The notes: generated from the letters alone by a model not told the origin. A DNA stretch of 64,000 nt from Kwoniella dejecticola CBS 10117 (GCF_000512565.2 NC_089301.1:1550001-1614000), one strand, 5' to 3'; counted from the first letter of the stretch, positions 12,391-24,986 are shown. Program-made: numbers and translations.

Positions 12391-15131
12391 TCATAGCGTA
12401 CTCACAATAAGATTCCCTCTCGGTACGCTGAACGTTACCCTGTACCATCCTGCGATATGATAATGATACGCCGAGCCGGGTGCCTGTACGTTCAAGTCAG
12501 CAAGAAAATAGGAATTAGGAATAAGCGATTAGCGATTAGACGCTGGGACCGGACCAGGGCGAAGCATGACAAGCTGTACGATACAGAGATACGCAGATAA
12601 CAGGAGGTAAAAGGATAACTCACAATGTACACACCACCATCCAATAATTTCTGAAATACCTTCTTCTCAGATGAGGCATCGGTGAATCCAAGTTTGGCGC
12701 CCAGGTTGACCCATATGAAATTGCCCCTGCAATATTACGTGGTTTGAGTATAGGTTGAAGCGAATGATCAGCTCAAGATTCCGCACACAAGCTCAATCGA
12801 CACCATTGAAGCACGGATGAATACCCGAAGAGAGAAGCAAAGTAGAGAGGAGGAAGAAGTGGAAGGCCAACTTACGCATTCGAGTTAGCTACCTCGATCC
12901 CTCGAGCAACGAACCATCCTCTAGCATACGCATGGGCTTCTGTCAATTTGCTTTTGTTTGTTTGTATGAATGATTTCAGACGCGGAGGATCTAGCAAGAG
13001 GGCAGACCAGATTACATCTGCCGGAGAAGAGACTGGACGCACCGATGGCGATGTCAATGATGGTCAGCATTGGACTACTATATCGAGCTGAATTCGATAA
13101 GGGCACTACCTGAGATGTGATGGAAAAGGATATGGAAATAGTCCAGAGACTCAGGAAACTCACTTTTCATCAACATCGAGGTGTTTGCCATGGCTCGTAA
13201 CAATAAGGGATTGTTCTGTGAGATCAGGGAACCGACACGTAGACCGTTCGAGCAGAAGCTGGAGGGCGCATGCAATAGGTTAGTGATATCGCAAGGATTC
13301 GAGTCCTCTATTCAATCCAGTTTGTTCGGCCGGAAGAGCAGACTATTCTTGAGACAACTCCCGACTTACTCTTTGCTCATCCCGTATACAACTGAGAAAC
13401 GAATCATAAGCTGCGATCATATGTTGACGCCTGAAAGGATAGAATAGCTCACCATGCATTCTAGCCTTATCGAATTCTATACCCAGCTCTTTCTCGACAT
13501 TCAGAGATAACATACTGGTAAAAGGTTCAGCTTGGAGGAAGTCTGCAGGTGCAAGCAAGCTACATCAGCTTTCGCAGCTGCGACAACGATCTTAAAGCCC
13601 ATTGGATCCAAGCTGCATGACAGGTTAAGTGGACGCACCCTTGTTATCGTACACGCTCAGAGCGTATATTTCGTCCGAGACCAAATGCAAATCCCTCTCT
13701 TCGCAGAATCTGGCGTATGCTAGTAAGGTGGATCGGGGGTATGTTCGTCCAAGTGGGTTCTGGGGATTGCAGACGATCTAAACGAGTAATCATTTGGATG
13801 ATGGCAATCAGCCTTTGTTGTCAATCTCTAATAGCTTGGTAGATTGGCTGTGCGAAGGGATGTTCTACAAGCAATGATCACAGAGACAAAATGTAACTTA
13901 CCACCGCTCTAACCCTGATTCCTTCCTTCTCTACCTCTTCCAACTTTTGAGCGAACATTTCCAAGCAGCCCGGCCCAAATGCTTCTTCCCCAACAGGTAC
14001 GTGAACGGGTATGAGCCGCACCCTCCCTCTTCCGATGAGATCACGATCGAAACCTGTGTAGCTGGTTTCAGGAAGATTAGCTCAGATGATTCTTGGCGAA
14101 TTCCAAGACGATGGAAAAGGCTCACTATGGCGCTGCGAGAAGGATAGCTTCTCCTTCGTCCATCAAGGTATAAAACAGCTGGTCCAATACTGTCGATGGT
14201 TGATGGTCAGCTACACGATCCTCCAGGTCTGACGAAGATGGTAGCTCACCCGCTGAACAGCCTACACCGGTGATTATCTGTTCAGGCTTTACTTCTTCGG
14301 AGGGATCGAAATAATCATTGTATAGTCCAGCTAAGGCTCGATTGATCCTTCTCGAGCCCCAGAGCGAGTCCCCGTAAGATAGATCAAGGGGTGTGAAGTT
14401 GTCTTTCAATGCTGTGGATATAAGCTGCGCTGAAGGATCAGCTATCTTCTGATGGTCTACCCATGAAGAACACAGCTCACCTCCAGACATTCTTCTTGCA
14501 TCAAGAAGTTCTCGGCAACACCTAGGGAGACGATTCCTTTCGGGTTGGACACGCAATCATACTCTGAACCGATCATTCGGTTAGCGATACTATACAAACT
14601 CCTTCAGGCAATATAGAATCTAAAGCTGAGACATCAATGAGGCATGCAGAGAAGCCACTTACGATCTTGGAACAAACAACTAAACCTATCTATCAGTGGT
14701 CCCGCATCCGGACCACCCGTAGCTCTATCACTCAACTTCGGACCGAGATATATTTTCCTCTGTTCCTCCCTGGTACCCAGTACAGAGGATTCCCTGGGAG
14801 GCGGTGGTTTGGGGAACCGAGTGACAATTGGTCCACTAACCCCGTCTTTGGCTGAGAGAGGAGGCAAGGAAGAGATGGATAGCGAACCGAAACATGACAT
14901 CAAAGTGTCAGGCTCGTCTACGTCGTCCAAGGAAGTAGGTTCTCTGTACTCGTCATTCGGGTCGAGGGACTGAGCGTGAGCGGTAACGAGTCTTGTGGAT
15001 GCTGGAGAGGATACGGACCGCGTTTGAGAGGAAGATGAAGTGGTCGAACGTAGCGGGGAGGGAAGACCGCGTGGCGCTTGAAGGGAGTAACGGGTGTTGA
15101 TGGATAGGTCCTTGGATGAGGTCGAGGACAT
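12391..15131 (-). CDS. PLP-dependent aminotransferase, ACC-synthase-like class I/II
   Basis: About ten exons read from 15131 down; the first junctions are 15131..14663, 14563..14481 and 14424..14250. After an unusual Ser/Pro-rich N-terminal extension of about 155 residues, a fold-type I aminotransferase follows. Visible motifs are GIVSLGVAENFL, the substrate region SYGDSLWGS, the CNPQNPLGR loop, LVSDEIYAL with its PLP-contacting Asp and Tyr, and YGMSKDFCSNGLRVG carrying the Schiff-base Lys and a phosphate-binding Arg. This pattern is the 1-aminocyclopropane-1-carboxylate synthase-like group. Fungal members are mostly general or secondary-metabolism aminotransferases, so ethylene synthesis should not be assumed. 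The 3' end is uncertain: reading through after RGNLI stops at 12391, while a GTGAGT there could splice to a later short exon. Confidence 0.85.
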
Positions 15132-16079
15132 AGTGAGATTCAGTGATGGCGCGTATGTGGCTGTGTTCAGATCAGTGAGTAATGGAAGTGAGGTTAATCA
15201 AAGAGCAATTGTATCTTCTTGTCAGATTTTATATAGTCTATGCGGCGAGGTCAAACATGTTGTGAGTCAGATACATTGCGCGACACACTGGAACTTTCAC
15301 TCGTCCATCAGGTGCTTCCGCAAGGGCGCACTGCCAAGGTGATCCCGGACCATGGTATCAGGAATTGAGGCAGTGTCCTGTTATCGCCTGTGCTTATCTC
15401 CGGATCCAACATGCACATGCGATGAAGGTGATGGGATCAAAGTGGGATTCCGAATGAGATGCATACGGGATATCACATTGCAGCTGAAATTCGGGATGTG
15501 AGTGATATCAGAGTACCCGGCTGATGAGTAGTATTTGGTTATCATCGGTCATGTCCGTTTGGTGACGTGTCATTATATAAGCGTTCTCGAACAGATCTGT
15601 ATCAGTCAAGGTCAAGGAACGCGCGTGGAAGTAAAACCGGTGAGTTCCGATTCCGACGTGACGCTTAATTCAAGCTTGTGAATAACCCCAAAGATACTCC
15701 TATTACGATCAGATAACTGAATCTGATTCCCATATCATTGCGAGATCCTCCTCAGAGTCCATCCTGTCTCATATCATTATCATCTTGCACCACTTGGACC
15801 GGATCAGAAGCACGCCTCATCGCTGACCTCTAATTGTGTATACGTGTCGGAAATAGACCAAAGGAAGGTCGCACGAGGATCAAAGGAAGCTGCCCAAATA
15901 TTCGTTTTCCGGGATTCGGTACTCATTCAATCAAGGAATCATCCTTCGTCACAGGGACCAACTACAAGCTCTGTCGGCTTTCCTCATCCACCAAAAGCAA
16001 AACTCTGAATCTCCTTCAATTCGCGCAAGCTTCTTCTGCAGTATCATCCTGATCACACCCAATCGAGCACTCGGCGAAG
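15132..16079. promoter_or_regulatory. divergent promoter region, aminotransferase and Nudix genes
   Basis: About 950 bp separates two genes transcribed away from each other, so it should contain both promoters. I see no coding gene. No specific operator could be assigned. Confidence 0.5.
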
Positions 16080-18338
16080 ATGTCAGGTCAGTCTTCCTTC
16101 TTATGTTTATTCTCCCGACTACAGACGTACATCAGCTGACTCTTCCATAACAGCACAATCTCATCCCTCAGCCGACCTCCAAGCACTTTTGCAGGATTTA
16201 CGGCTCTCCGTACCCCGGGTCATTCAATCACCACCCACTCAACCCAGACGAGCGAGCGTAGCATTGATCATACGGCTCAAGCCCGCGCCGGAACTTGCAT
16301 TTGAGGGGCATGAGCCCGAAGGATACTCTGGGGAAATTATTAAGCAGAGTGATTTTGGCTTGGGATACACCCTGGATGATTTCTTCAGACTCCGTTAGTC
16401 GGTCAAAATATCATACCCATCATCATGCTGTCACACGTAGCTGACAGCGGTTATTTTGGCCTATGTGTAGCTTGGGTCAATCACCCCAACACGACTCCTG
16501 AGATACTATTCATTCGAAGAGCACCACACCAATCTTCCTCCTCTTCCAGCGAAGCATCGAGTTCTGCCGGCTCAAGCTCGCTCAGTCGATGGTCGAGCCA
16601 TATTGCCTTCCCCGGTGGCAGGCATGAGCCAGATGACCAGTCTGCTTATTTTACTGCGTTGAGGGAAACGTGGGAAGAAGTGGGCATCGACCTTGCGGAG
16701 AAGGAATTTCTGCATGTTGGAAGATTGGATGAGAGGGAAGTGACGACTAGTCTAGGGAAGAGGCTGTTGATGATTCTCAGTCCGTTCGGTAAGTGTAAAA
16801 AGGAACTTTTACAACTACAATTCAGACGTCCGACTTTGATTCCAGAGTAGCTGATATGATCTTTGTATGGGTACAGTGTTCCTACAGACCTCGCCTTTTA
16901 GTCCGCCTCCAGAATTACAAGCGGTGAGTGCTCTGAACTGGAAATGCCATATTGACCATGACTGACATCGGATTGCGTCTTTACCCCAGACCGAAGTCTC
17001 GTCTGTACACTGGATCCCAATATCAATGCTGGCTCCACCATTCGACACCGCACAATGGTCGCAAGTGGAGATCGACATAAGTAGCCGTCTGAGTCCGAGA
17101 AACACTTTCATCAGGTGGTGTTTGCGGAACCTGATAGGGAAGATGCAGTGAGTATGAGGGATCTAGACTGCTTGGAATCCGTTGTGCCATTGATAGTGCC
17201 TAGCTGATTAAATCCCCACCGCTAGATTCGGATGCGTACTGCTGCCTGATGAGCCAGATACTTTGGCAGAAGGCTTTGACCCATCTCTCACATTCGACGA
17301 GTCTGCCGAAGGTTCCGGGAGCTGGTTCAATGACGGAAAACGTCATCTGAGATTATGGGGATTGACCCTGGGCATGACCCTGTGAGCTGAGCATGTCTAC
17401 CAATAATTGGACATCTTCGGCAGCTGACATTTGATCCTTCCTTAGTGATCTGATCGCACATTATCCATCTTCCACTCCAGCTCATCTAGTTTTACCACCT
17501 ACTTCGTCCAAGAGCTCATCGCCGACAACATCGGAATTCAGCCATAACCAAAATCGGAATTCGATAGACTTCATACCGGACCCGAAGACGCCAGTGACTG
17601 TGACAAGTAGTTTCGAAGATCAATGGGAAGCTGCTCGTCTGGCCCTAGAGGAAGCTAAGAAGACCAAGCCACAGGCGAACGGGGTAGAAAAGACGGAAGT
17701 TGTCAGTGGTGCCGGATTAACGGCAACGGCGACGAGCGGCCTGGGTATCAAAGTGGATGTGGACGCGAAGAAGAAGGGTAAAAACAAGAGGCGTAGAGGT
17801 GTGGGACCAGGAATGACGTGAGTGCAGCATTCCACATGGACCCACTCTTGTGTGTATGCAGGGAGTAGAATCATGGCTGATGTGTGATATGGATAGGGCG
17901 GTCTTCCCTAGATTCTCTTATCCCGATGTCAATTTCTGGATCTGGTGAGCTGGATGTCGACAACGCTTTGAATGTAAGCACAGCTGACTCACACGTCTTT
18001 GACAGGGTGTTCGGTAGGAGGTATAGACAGGTTATACAGGGTTGGGAGAACTCGGTTCGCGGACCAGATAGGGCGGCTGATCGGAGGTGAGTCCGACTCC
18101 GGATCTTGTATTCCTGCACGAGGACACTTGGTCAGTACGAACGACTGGCTAACGCGTTTGTGCATCTAGGGTGAATTGGTCCGGTCAAGCATTAGCTACC
18201 TTCTATTCGGCAGTCAGACAAGCATTGGTAGTAGCAATCATCATGAGAGCGTTGTTATCTGGAGTGGGGATTGCGGGATTGACTTGGATCTTCGTCAGAG
18301 GTCTAGGCGGATTTGGTGGGGCTGGAAGTGAATTATAA
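16080..18338 (+). CDS. Nudix hydrolase with C-terminal membrane segment
   Basis: Ten exons keep frame from a 7-nt first coding exon (ATGTCAG, 16080..16086) to 18338, giving 531 residues. Exons are 16154..16393, 16471..16788, 16877..16923, 16990..17147, 17226..17381, 17446..17817, 17897..17944, 18006..18086 and 18170..18338. The Nudix region lies near residues 100-190, with HIAFPGGRHEPDDQ followed by TALRETWEEVGIDL. This resembles the NUDT7/8 coenzyme-A pyrophosphatase group, where the metal-binding REx2EE helix is intact; the substrate is inferred only. A lysine-rich KKKGKNKRRR patch comes later, and the last exon encodes a hydrophobic helix (ALVVAIIMRALLSGVGIAGL) that could anchor the protein in a membrane. 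The combination of enzyme and tail anchor is unusual. Confidence 0.8.
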
Positions 18339-18771
18339 CTTAATCAACCTTCCAGAAGGAAGTAGTATGTCATGGTCATCGTCATGGTCATCGTCATGGT
18401 CATCGTCATGGTCATCGTCATGGTCATCGTCATGGTCATCGTCGTCGTCTTTGTCTAATCAATCGTGTTGTGCGTACACGTGTATGTATACTATCATGCA
18501 AGATGCATCTCAACATGTTGGACTTTGCCAGCGTTCTTATCGTGAACCCCTCGGCGAGCCAATAATGTGTTGTATGACAGTGCACAATCCACCTCCACTT
18601 CGAAGATCCGAAACGACGCTGACGTCTTTGTTGATTCTTTGATTTATTGATTTGTTGCTTTATACAGATACAGATACAATCGCCCTCCCCACCACTATCT
18701 TGCATTACCTCTTACCACCCACATCGACTGCCTGAACGTTATAAGAGATACGAGCTTGACTTGAAGCGATC
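18339..18771. other. intergenic between Nudix gene and NAS6
   Basis: About 430 bp. It contains a 12-bp minisatellite in the presumed 3' UTR and then the NAS6 promoter. No gene is supported; the open frame through the repeat encodes only a Trp-Ser repeat. Confidence 0.5.
18370..18441. repeat. 12-bp minisatellite, six perfect copies
   Basis: Six head-to-tail copies of TCATGGTCATCG run without a mismatch and are followed by a TCGTCGTC tail. It sits 32 bp after the Nudix stop codon, outside the coding frame, so it is probably in the 3' UTR and likely to vary in copy number. Confidence 0.95.
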
Positions 18772-20252
18772 ATGTCCTCTTTCAGCATACATAAAGCAGC
18801 CCTGGAAGGACAACCGGGACTTATACGGACGATACTGAACGATGATCCGAAATTGGTCAATTCGAAGGATGAGGTAGGTTCTCTTTCGAGCCACTGCCTG
18901 TCCCCAGCTATGATCATCAGATTTGCTTGGTGTGATCATGCTTCTCTTATCTCTACTCATACCGGTGTGTAGTTGTGCTTATACCATGATTGTGCTTGAC
19001 CTTCATTCAGGACGGAAGAACCCCATTACATTGGGCCAGTACAACAGGTAACTCGAATGTCCTTCAGTTGATCTTGGGGTATCATCCGGATTTGGAGGCG
19101 AAAGATTCGATGGGATGGACTGCTTTGATAATAGCTTGTACGTTCATTCTGGCACATACCAACCATGTCCTACCCAAATACCCGCAATTTCTGCCCGAGA
19201 TACTTCTTGTGATGCTGATCAGTCAACTCAAATACAATAAAATGAATTGCAATATTCACTATAGCCGCTGCGAACCAGGTTGAAGTGGTCAGGGAATTGT
19301 TAGATGCCGGAGCGCAGGTGGATGCGGTCAATGAAAAGGGTCAAACTGCCTTGTGAGCGCGCTTGCATCCTTGTCATGTCATCGTTATCCTGGAGCGGAG
19401 ACTGACGGATGGCTGGCTGGATGGTAGACATTACGCAGCGTCAAAGGGGAGCGTATCGGTAAGTCTCTAACACAGCACAGCTCTTCTTCATGGTAGTCGA
19501 ATGTGCTGAATAGAAATCTTTGTTGATCTCATTGTGGGGTATGGACAGATCGGCAAATTACTCATAAATAAAGGAGCCGATGTGAGTGTCCTTGCTTTTC
19601 TTCTGATATTCACCGTGATGTGTTGTGTCGATTATCGGTGTACTTCTGGCTCAGCTCAACCACCTTTATGCACGCACAGATTAACGCGAAAGACCGAGCA
19701 TCTCAATTCCCCTTACATCGAGCAGCCACTACTGGGAATCACGCTTTCTTGAATATCTTACTAAACCCACCTGAGGGAAGAGCTAAGACTAGGCTGAATG
19801 GTGCTGATCGAGCTGGTGAGTGGTTCATAATTCCAGCAAGATCCGATGACACAGCTCTCCTCGACCAGCAGGTGATATAGCCAATGGATAAATCAGTGAT
19901 CGGATCCGCTGACCCCATCTTTGGTGTGGCGTAACAGGTAACACCCCTCTACATCTTGCTTTCGAGAGTGGACACGGGGACGCGGCGGTGACGCTCATTG
20001 AAGCTGGAGCGGATCGAGAGAGGGTGGGTTCTTTCTTTCATCAGCCTTCATCTGTTCTGCATTTCTTACTTGGCCTGCATAATTTTCATCTGATGGAATG
20101 CGATGGGGAAAGAGCTGATATTCCATTTGATCGATCATTGATAGTCAAATTCTGAGGGTCAAGTACCTGAAGAGATCGACGGTGTCGGTGGTCAGGAACA
20201 GAAGAACGTCAAGCAATACGTAGTCTCTAAAGTGGGGCCGAGGAGGGAATAG
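18772..20252 (+). CDS. NAS6: ankyrin-repeat proteasome assembly chaperone (Nas6/gankyrin/PSMD10)
   Basis: Eight exons (18772..18873, 19011..19137, 19265..19352, 19428..19458, 19549..19581, 19680..19815, 19938..20023, 20145..20252) join in frame to 236 residues, close to yeast Nas6 and human PSMD10. The protein begins FSIHKAALEG and is made almost entirely of ankyrin repeats: DGRTPLHWA, GWTALIIA, GQTALHYAA, SQFPLHRAA and GNTPLHLA, each followed by a helix ending in a GAD/GAQ-type turn. In yeast and mammals this protein binds the C-terminal domain of the Rpt3 ATPase during assembly of the 19S regulatory particle. The assignment rests on length, repeat number and N-terminal similarity; other small ankyrin proteins are possible. 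Two exons are only 31 and 33 nt. Confidence 0.8.
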
Positions 20253-20304
20253 CGCAGAATCGAGATGCATATGAATAACAGAAGAGCCATGTTAGACTTA
20301 ATGT

Positions 20305-21766
20305 TTAAAAGATAGCCACTGCGTTAGGGGGACTAGCTACGCCGTGTTCAATCATAAGGGGATTACTACTGAAGAAGAATTCCCACCTGTTCAACTTCTT
20401 GCATTCTTCAGCGATCTCGTTGAGACGCATCAGCTCGCAGATCATGATTCCCATGCCTGATAGTAACACAGGATGCAGCTGTAGCTCGTTAGGACTGACA
20501 GCTATTTCGAGAAGGCCGAGCTCTGTCAGCTCGCGCATCATGATTCATGGTCATCATTTTGTAACTCATCATGAAGGGTAGGGTTCAAAAATAGGATATG
20601 AACAGAGCTAGAGCCAGAGGTGGAAGGGAGCTTACGCCAATTCTCAAATGTCGGATTATCGGTGCCCACCGTTACAATCCCATTTTCCCAGATCCACTCG
20701 ATTATCTCTGAACACTGTTCGACGCCCCACCAAGAAGCTTTGATTTCTTCTCCGGTCGAATTACTCTCGATGACCGCATCTTCGAATCCTGTACGGACGA
20801 TTAACATGTCTCCGACCCTAGGCTGGATGTTGAAGTGCGCCAATACGTCTTGGAACACGTCGAAAGTGAGCTTTGTAGGCGGCGGATTTGCGAGAGGGGG
20901 ATTGGGAGGTAAGTTCTTCTGGGAGAGGTATAAGGGGATATCGAGGAGGATAGCACGGGTTTGCACGCCGCCTGCTCGGGCGATTGCTAGATGATTTCAA
21001 GGTGGATTAGAAGAAATCAGGATCAGCTCGTATAATCCATTCGCCTCGGGATTCCTCTCCGTCTGTTCATGTCTTATCAGACTTCCATGGGTATTAATTC
21101 TTCCTATTCTCATCCCTACAGTCCACCTGGTATTTTCACCTCCTGAAGGGACACAATCTTCATCCCAATACAATAACGATCACGATGGTCCAGACCATAA
21201 GCTGACTCACCAGCAACACCAAAATCACCCGTATCTTCAGTCCGTATCTGTTCTTCCGTCAGACCACCAAAGAAAAGGCCTGAATGGGGGTACGAGTAAT
21301 GCAGAAAATAATCCCATTGCGTCGAGCTCTGAGTGTTGATCTCGATGAAATCATCGAAACAAGGATGGAATGTATTCTTCTTAATCTCCGCTAAATCTGC
21401 ATTTTCCCTATCTCCAGTATTTCTCGATTCTGCTTCTGATTTGGTAGATGGACCTTGATCGACGCGTTTGATAGTATGTTGACCGCAAGCACGACCGTAC
21501 ATCCTTGCTCCAGAAGGGTAGACCGACCAGTCTAAGGAGAATCGTTTGCCCGTCTGGACACATTGTGAGATTGCATTTCTGGTCACTTCGGGAGTGAGCA
21601 GGACGAGTCTTCCGATTGGATTAGGAGTGATTGAGGGCCATGAAGAAAATGGATGCGATGGGTCGGAGGAGGGAGTTAGGTGCGATAAGGACAAGAGGGA
21701 CGGGTCAGAGGCTTTGTCCCCGGTGTCGGCTGGGGTTGCGGATGAGGATGAGGATGGGGATGGCAT
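20305..21766 (-). CDS. cyclase-family protein (metal-dependent hydrolase fold)
   Basis: Three exons, 21766..21211, 20986..20636 and 20522..20305, join in frame to 374 residues. The sequence fits the putative cyclase family that includes bacterial kynurenine formamidase: FHPCFDDFIEINTQSSTQWD in the N-terminal half, a central VGDMLIVRTGF strand, VGTDNPTFENW, and a C-terminal LHPVLLSGMGIMICELM block ending in VASPPNAVAIF. In fungal members the bacterial metal-site HxGTHxD motif is replaced by the TQSSTQWD-type stretch, as here. The substrate is unknown. The gene ends 52 bp from the NAS6 stop and shares an upstream region of about 1 kb with the divergent sugar transporter. Confidence 0.83.
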
Positions 21767-22783
21767 TTCGCTGAAGGACTTTTTTGGTCTGGGTTTTCAA
21801 CTGACAAGTGTATTCTCCAGAGATTGAATCGATGAAGGACTTATTGTGAAATTCTGAGCCTTCCGTTGACACTGACACTAACGCTGCCGCTGCCGCTATC
21901 GCTTTGTATCTGGCTTATGCTTGTAATACGTCAAGACGACTTTGCATTTCCATATCCTCGGCCCGTCGTCAGCAAACACTAGCCATATTGCAGAGCACCG
22001 CCAGTACACCGTCATTTGCCTGCGGCTCGGGTCGAAATCACGCCGTCCAACGGTCCTATCGCTCATTCGCTCATTCGGTAACTTTTACCGAAATCCGATA
22101 CATTATTATTGCCTTCAATCGGGCTCGATTATGATTAATTGCGTTCCTGAGCTGAATGCCGAGAGGGGATTGTTTAAAAATAACGCCACTAACTGTACTC
22201 GTACGAGTGAGAGTACGATCGAAGCTCACTCACTACAAGGCTGCATGTTACCATACCATCATCAGGAGGGAAAAGTATATGCGTGACCCCCGGCCAAGTC
22301 TCCAAAGAGAGCTTTCGGGAGGATTTGGCTGTACATGAAGGACTTCCGAACGTCATATGCCTCAATATCTGCACAGGCCAAAGACAGGAGGGGTAAGAAT
22401 AGGTGAAGCTATTTTGGGAATTGACTTCAACTTGGACCCTGTAGTCTCTTCAACCCTAACAACCACCTTGCTGCCCTTCATGTTCGAACCGCACAGGGGA
22501 GTGTTGAAGGTAATAGAATAAGCTTACCGTATGTCGGACCGAGTTCTCAGCCGATTCGGCTCATAGCATATTCCAAGCCGTTTCACGCACAGTGTATTCG
22601 GGATGAAAGACATATTCTTATAATTTGCATAGCGGGGTTCAGATTTAGTTTGATCATAGATCATATATATAACATGCCCCGTCTCGCGGATATGAGGTGC
22701 CCATCAGCCCCACACTTTCCCAAAACCTCAAATCTGATTTTTTTGACCAAACGCCCATTCGTGTCTGATCGAAACTATCCATC
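21767..22783. promoter_or_regulatory. divergent promoter region, cyclase gene and MFS transporter
   Basis: About 1 kb between divergently transcribed genes. No coding gene is seen. Open frames on both strands near 21900-22370 lack motifs. A TATA-like element lies close to the transporter. Confidence 0.5.
22664..22672 (+). promoter_or_regulatory. TATA-like element of the MFS transporter
   Basis: TATATATAA lies 111 bp before the transporter ATG, at a plausible distance for a fungal core promoter. Assignment is by position and sequence only. Confidence 0.35.
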
Positions 22784-24986
22784 ATGGGAGGTGACTTCGC
22801 CTTTAACAATGTACCCAACGCTACTGCCGCCTCGTGGTGGAATGATCCGGGCTTGCGAAAACTGGTCTTCTTCATGGCGATCTGTACTTCCTCCGCTATC
22901 GGAAGTGGCGTCGACGGATCCTTGATTAACGGTCTGCAGATCATCCCTCAATGTGAGTGCATTCTCACTTCTTCCCAACGTTCCTCTTTGATTGTTTTCG
23001 GTCTTCCTGTCTTCCCGCTCAACCTCGAATGCATTTGAATCTGAAATCCCGGCATCGTCGTTACTGATCAAGGTCTCTTTGGGCGCTTTGACGTCGCAAC
23101 CAGTCAACGACAACCTAGGCGATATCTCCGACAACTACTTGGGTTTAGTCATAGCCTCCTTCTCCCTGGGAGCATTGCCCGCCCTGCCTATATCAGCATA
23201 CATGATGGACCGTTTCGGCCGACGATCGTCCCTTGCCTTAGGCTGTCTATCCGTCATCGTCGGCGGGATCGCACAGGCCTTTACGTTTGGTCCAGGTTCT
23301 TACCTCGGTACAAGATTCATCATCGGTTTCGGGATAGCTTTGACGGGCACTTCCGCCCCTACGTTGCTCATGGAACTCTCGCATCCCCGATTACGGGGCC
23401 AGGCGAGTCTGCTGTACAACTGCAGCTGGTATATCGGCGCGACGATCATTGGTTGGTGCACTTATGGAACCCTTAGCTGGACTTCGAGCTGGTCTTGGAG
23501 AATGCCTTGTTTGTTCCAGATTTTCCCGGAGGTAATCCTTGGTGTAGTGTGAGCTATGTTGTTTAAGGCTTGTGGCAGTGACAAGAGGGTCATGCTGATG
23601 CTTAAATTGATGTGGCCGATGGTAGTACGGTCTTCTTCATGCCTGAGTCGCCGAGATGGTTGATATCGAAAGGAAGGAATGAACAAGCCTTCAAGACATT
23701 GGCGAAATACCATGTGAGCTGAGATCCCAATAGACATATCGTGGACTCCAATGACCAGTGCAGCTGATCTGTCGACGAATATAAAAGGCCAATGGCGATG
23801 AGAACGATCCGCTTGTCAAATTGGAATACGCAGAGATCTGCGAAGCCTTGGAAGCTGAGAAAACTAGTCAACACGGCACATCCTATCTCACCTTCTTCAA
23901 GACTAAGGGTAATCGACATCGACTTCTCATTTGTGTGCTGGTCGGATTCATGTGTCAGTGGTCAGGTGTGAGTTGGGTATAATCCACGTCATTCAAGTGT
24001 ACAAGTACCTTTGAGCTGATATGTCAGCTGCTTTGTGCCGCTCGTTGGTGTAGAACGGTATCGTCACCTACTACTTATCTCCCATCCTCACTGCTGCAGG
24101 AGTTACTTCTGCATCTACCCAAGCATTGATCAACGTCTGCATAAACATCTGGAATTACCCTTGGGCGATAGCCGGTGCTTTATCAGCCAACAAACTGGGT
24201 CGTCGACCCTTGTTCTTCATCTCCACTGGAGGGATGTTGGTTTGTTACATAATTATTACTGCCTTAGCGGCCGAGTTCAGTAAGACGGCGAAGTCTAGCA
24301 TTGGTTATGCTCAAGTGGCATTCCTTTTCTTCTTTTTTGGTGGGTTCCCTTCACCACACCACAACCCTGCCCATTCTATCTGCCTCGCCACTGCTGATTC
24401 GCTGTGCTGTCTCGCAGCATCGTACGACTTCGGATTCACGGGTTTACAATCTGCCTATCCGATCGAAGTCCTTCCTTATTCCCTCCGAGCCAAGGGATAC
24501 TCTATCACCCAATTCTGCATTTACGTGGCTCTGTAAGTTCCCTCTTCACCCACCTACGTCGACTGAAACAGAAACGCAGATAGCTGACAGGATGCTTATT
24601 GGATTGTGTGTTGTACGATTCGATAGATTCTTCAACCAATATGTCAATCCAATTGGACTCTCGCATATCGGCTGGAAATATTATATAGTGTACGATGTGA
24701 TCCTGGTGGTATTCCTCATACTTCAGTTCTTCCTCTTGTAAGTTCCGGCATCGAAAGGAAGTCGCTGCCTGGTGAGCGTTGCTGATGACATGACATTTGT
24801 CTTGTGCTCAGCCCCGAGACGAAAGGAAGAACCTTAGAAGAAATCAAGGAGATCTTCGATCATACTTCCCTCGAAGCCTCAGATGCGGTCAACCATCCTC
24901 GACCTGCTGCTGATGAGGAAGAAGGCGAAGGCGAGAAGAAGGTCGAAGAGCATGCTTTCGTCGAGAATATACCTGGTCGAGCCTAA
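22784..24986 (+). CDS. MFS sugar transporter (lactose-permease-like sugar porter)
   Basis: Eight exons (22784..22952, 23104..23548, 23626..23713, 23788..23967, 24054..24339, 24418..24532, 24627..24737, 24812..24986) join in frame to 522 residues with about twelve hydrophobic helices. Sugar-porter signatures are present: DRFGRRSSL after helix 2, FFMPESPRWL before the central loop, NKLGRRPLFF after helix 8, and FPETKGRTLEEI after helix 12. Family members import hexoses, disaccharides or related compounds at the plasma membrane by proton symport or facilitated diffusion. The overall pattern is nearest the Lac12-like fungal group, but the substrate cannot be fixed. The C-terminal tail is acidic. 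Confidence 0.9.

Noticed and set aside
13270..13330. tRNA B-box-like string (GATTCGAGTCC)
   Set aside because: The flanking bases do not form a T-arm stem and no acceptor stem or A box was found. It lies in an intron of the aminotransferase.
18313..18642. Open frame over the minisatellite encoding a Trp-Ser repeat
   Set aside because: It is out of frame with the Nudix C-terminus, its length comes only from the 12-bp repeat, and it has no other protein-like sequence.
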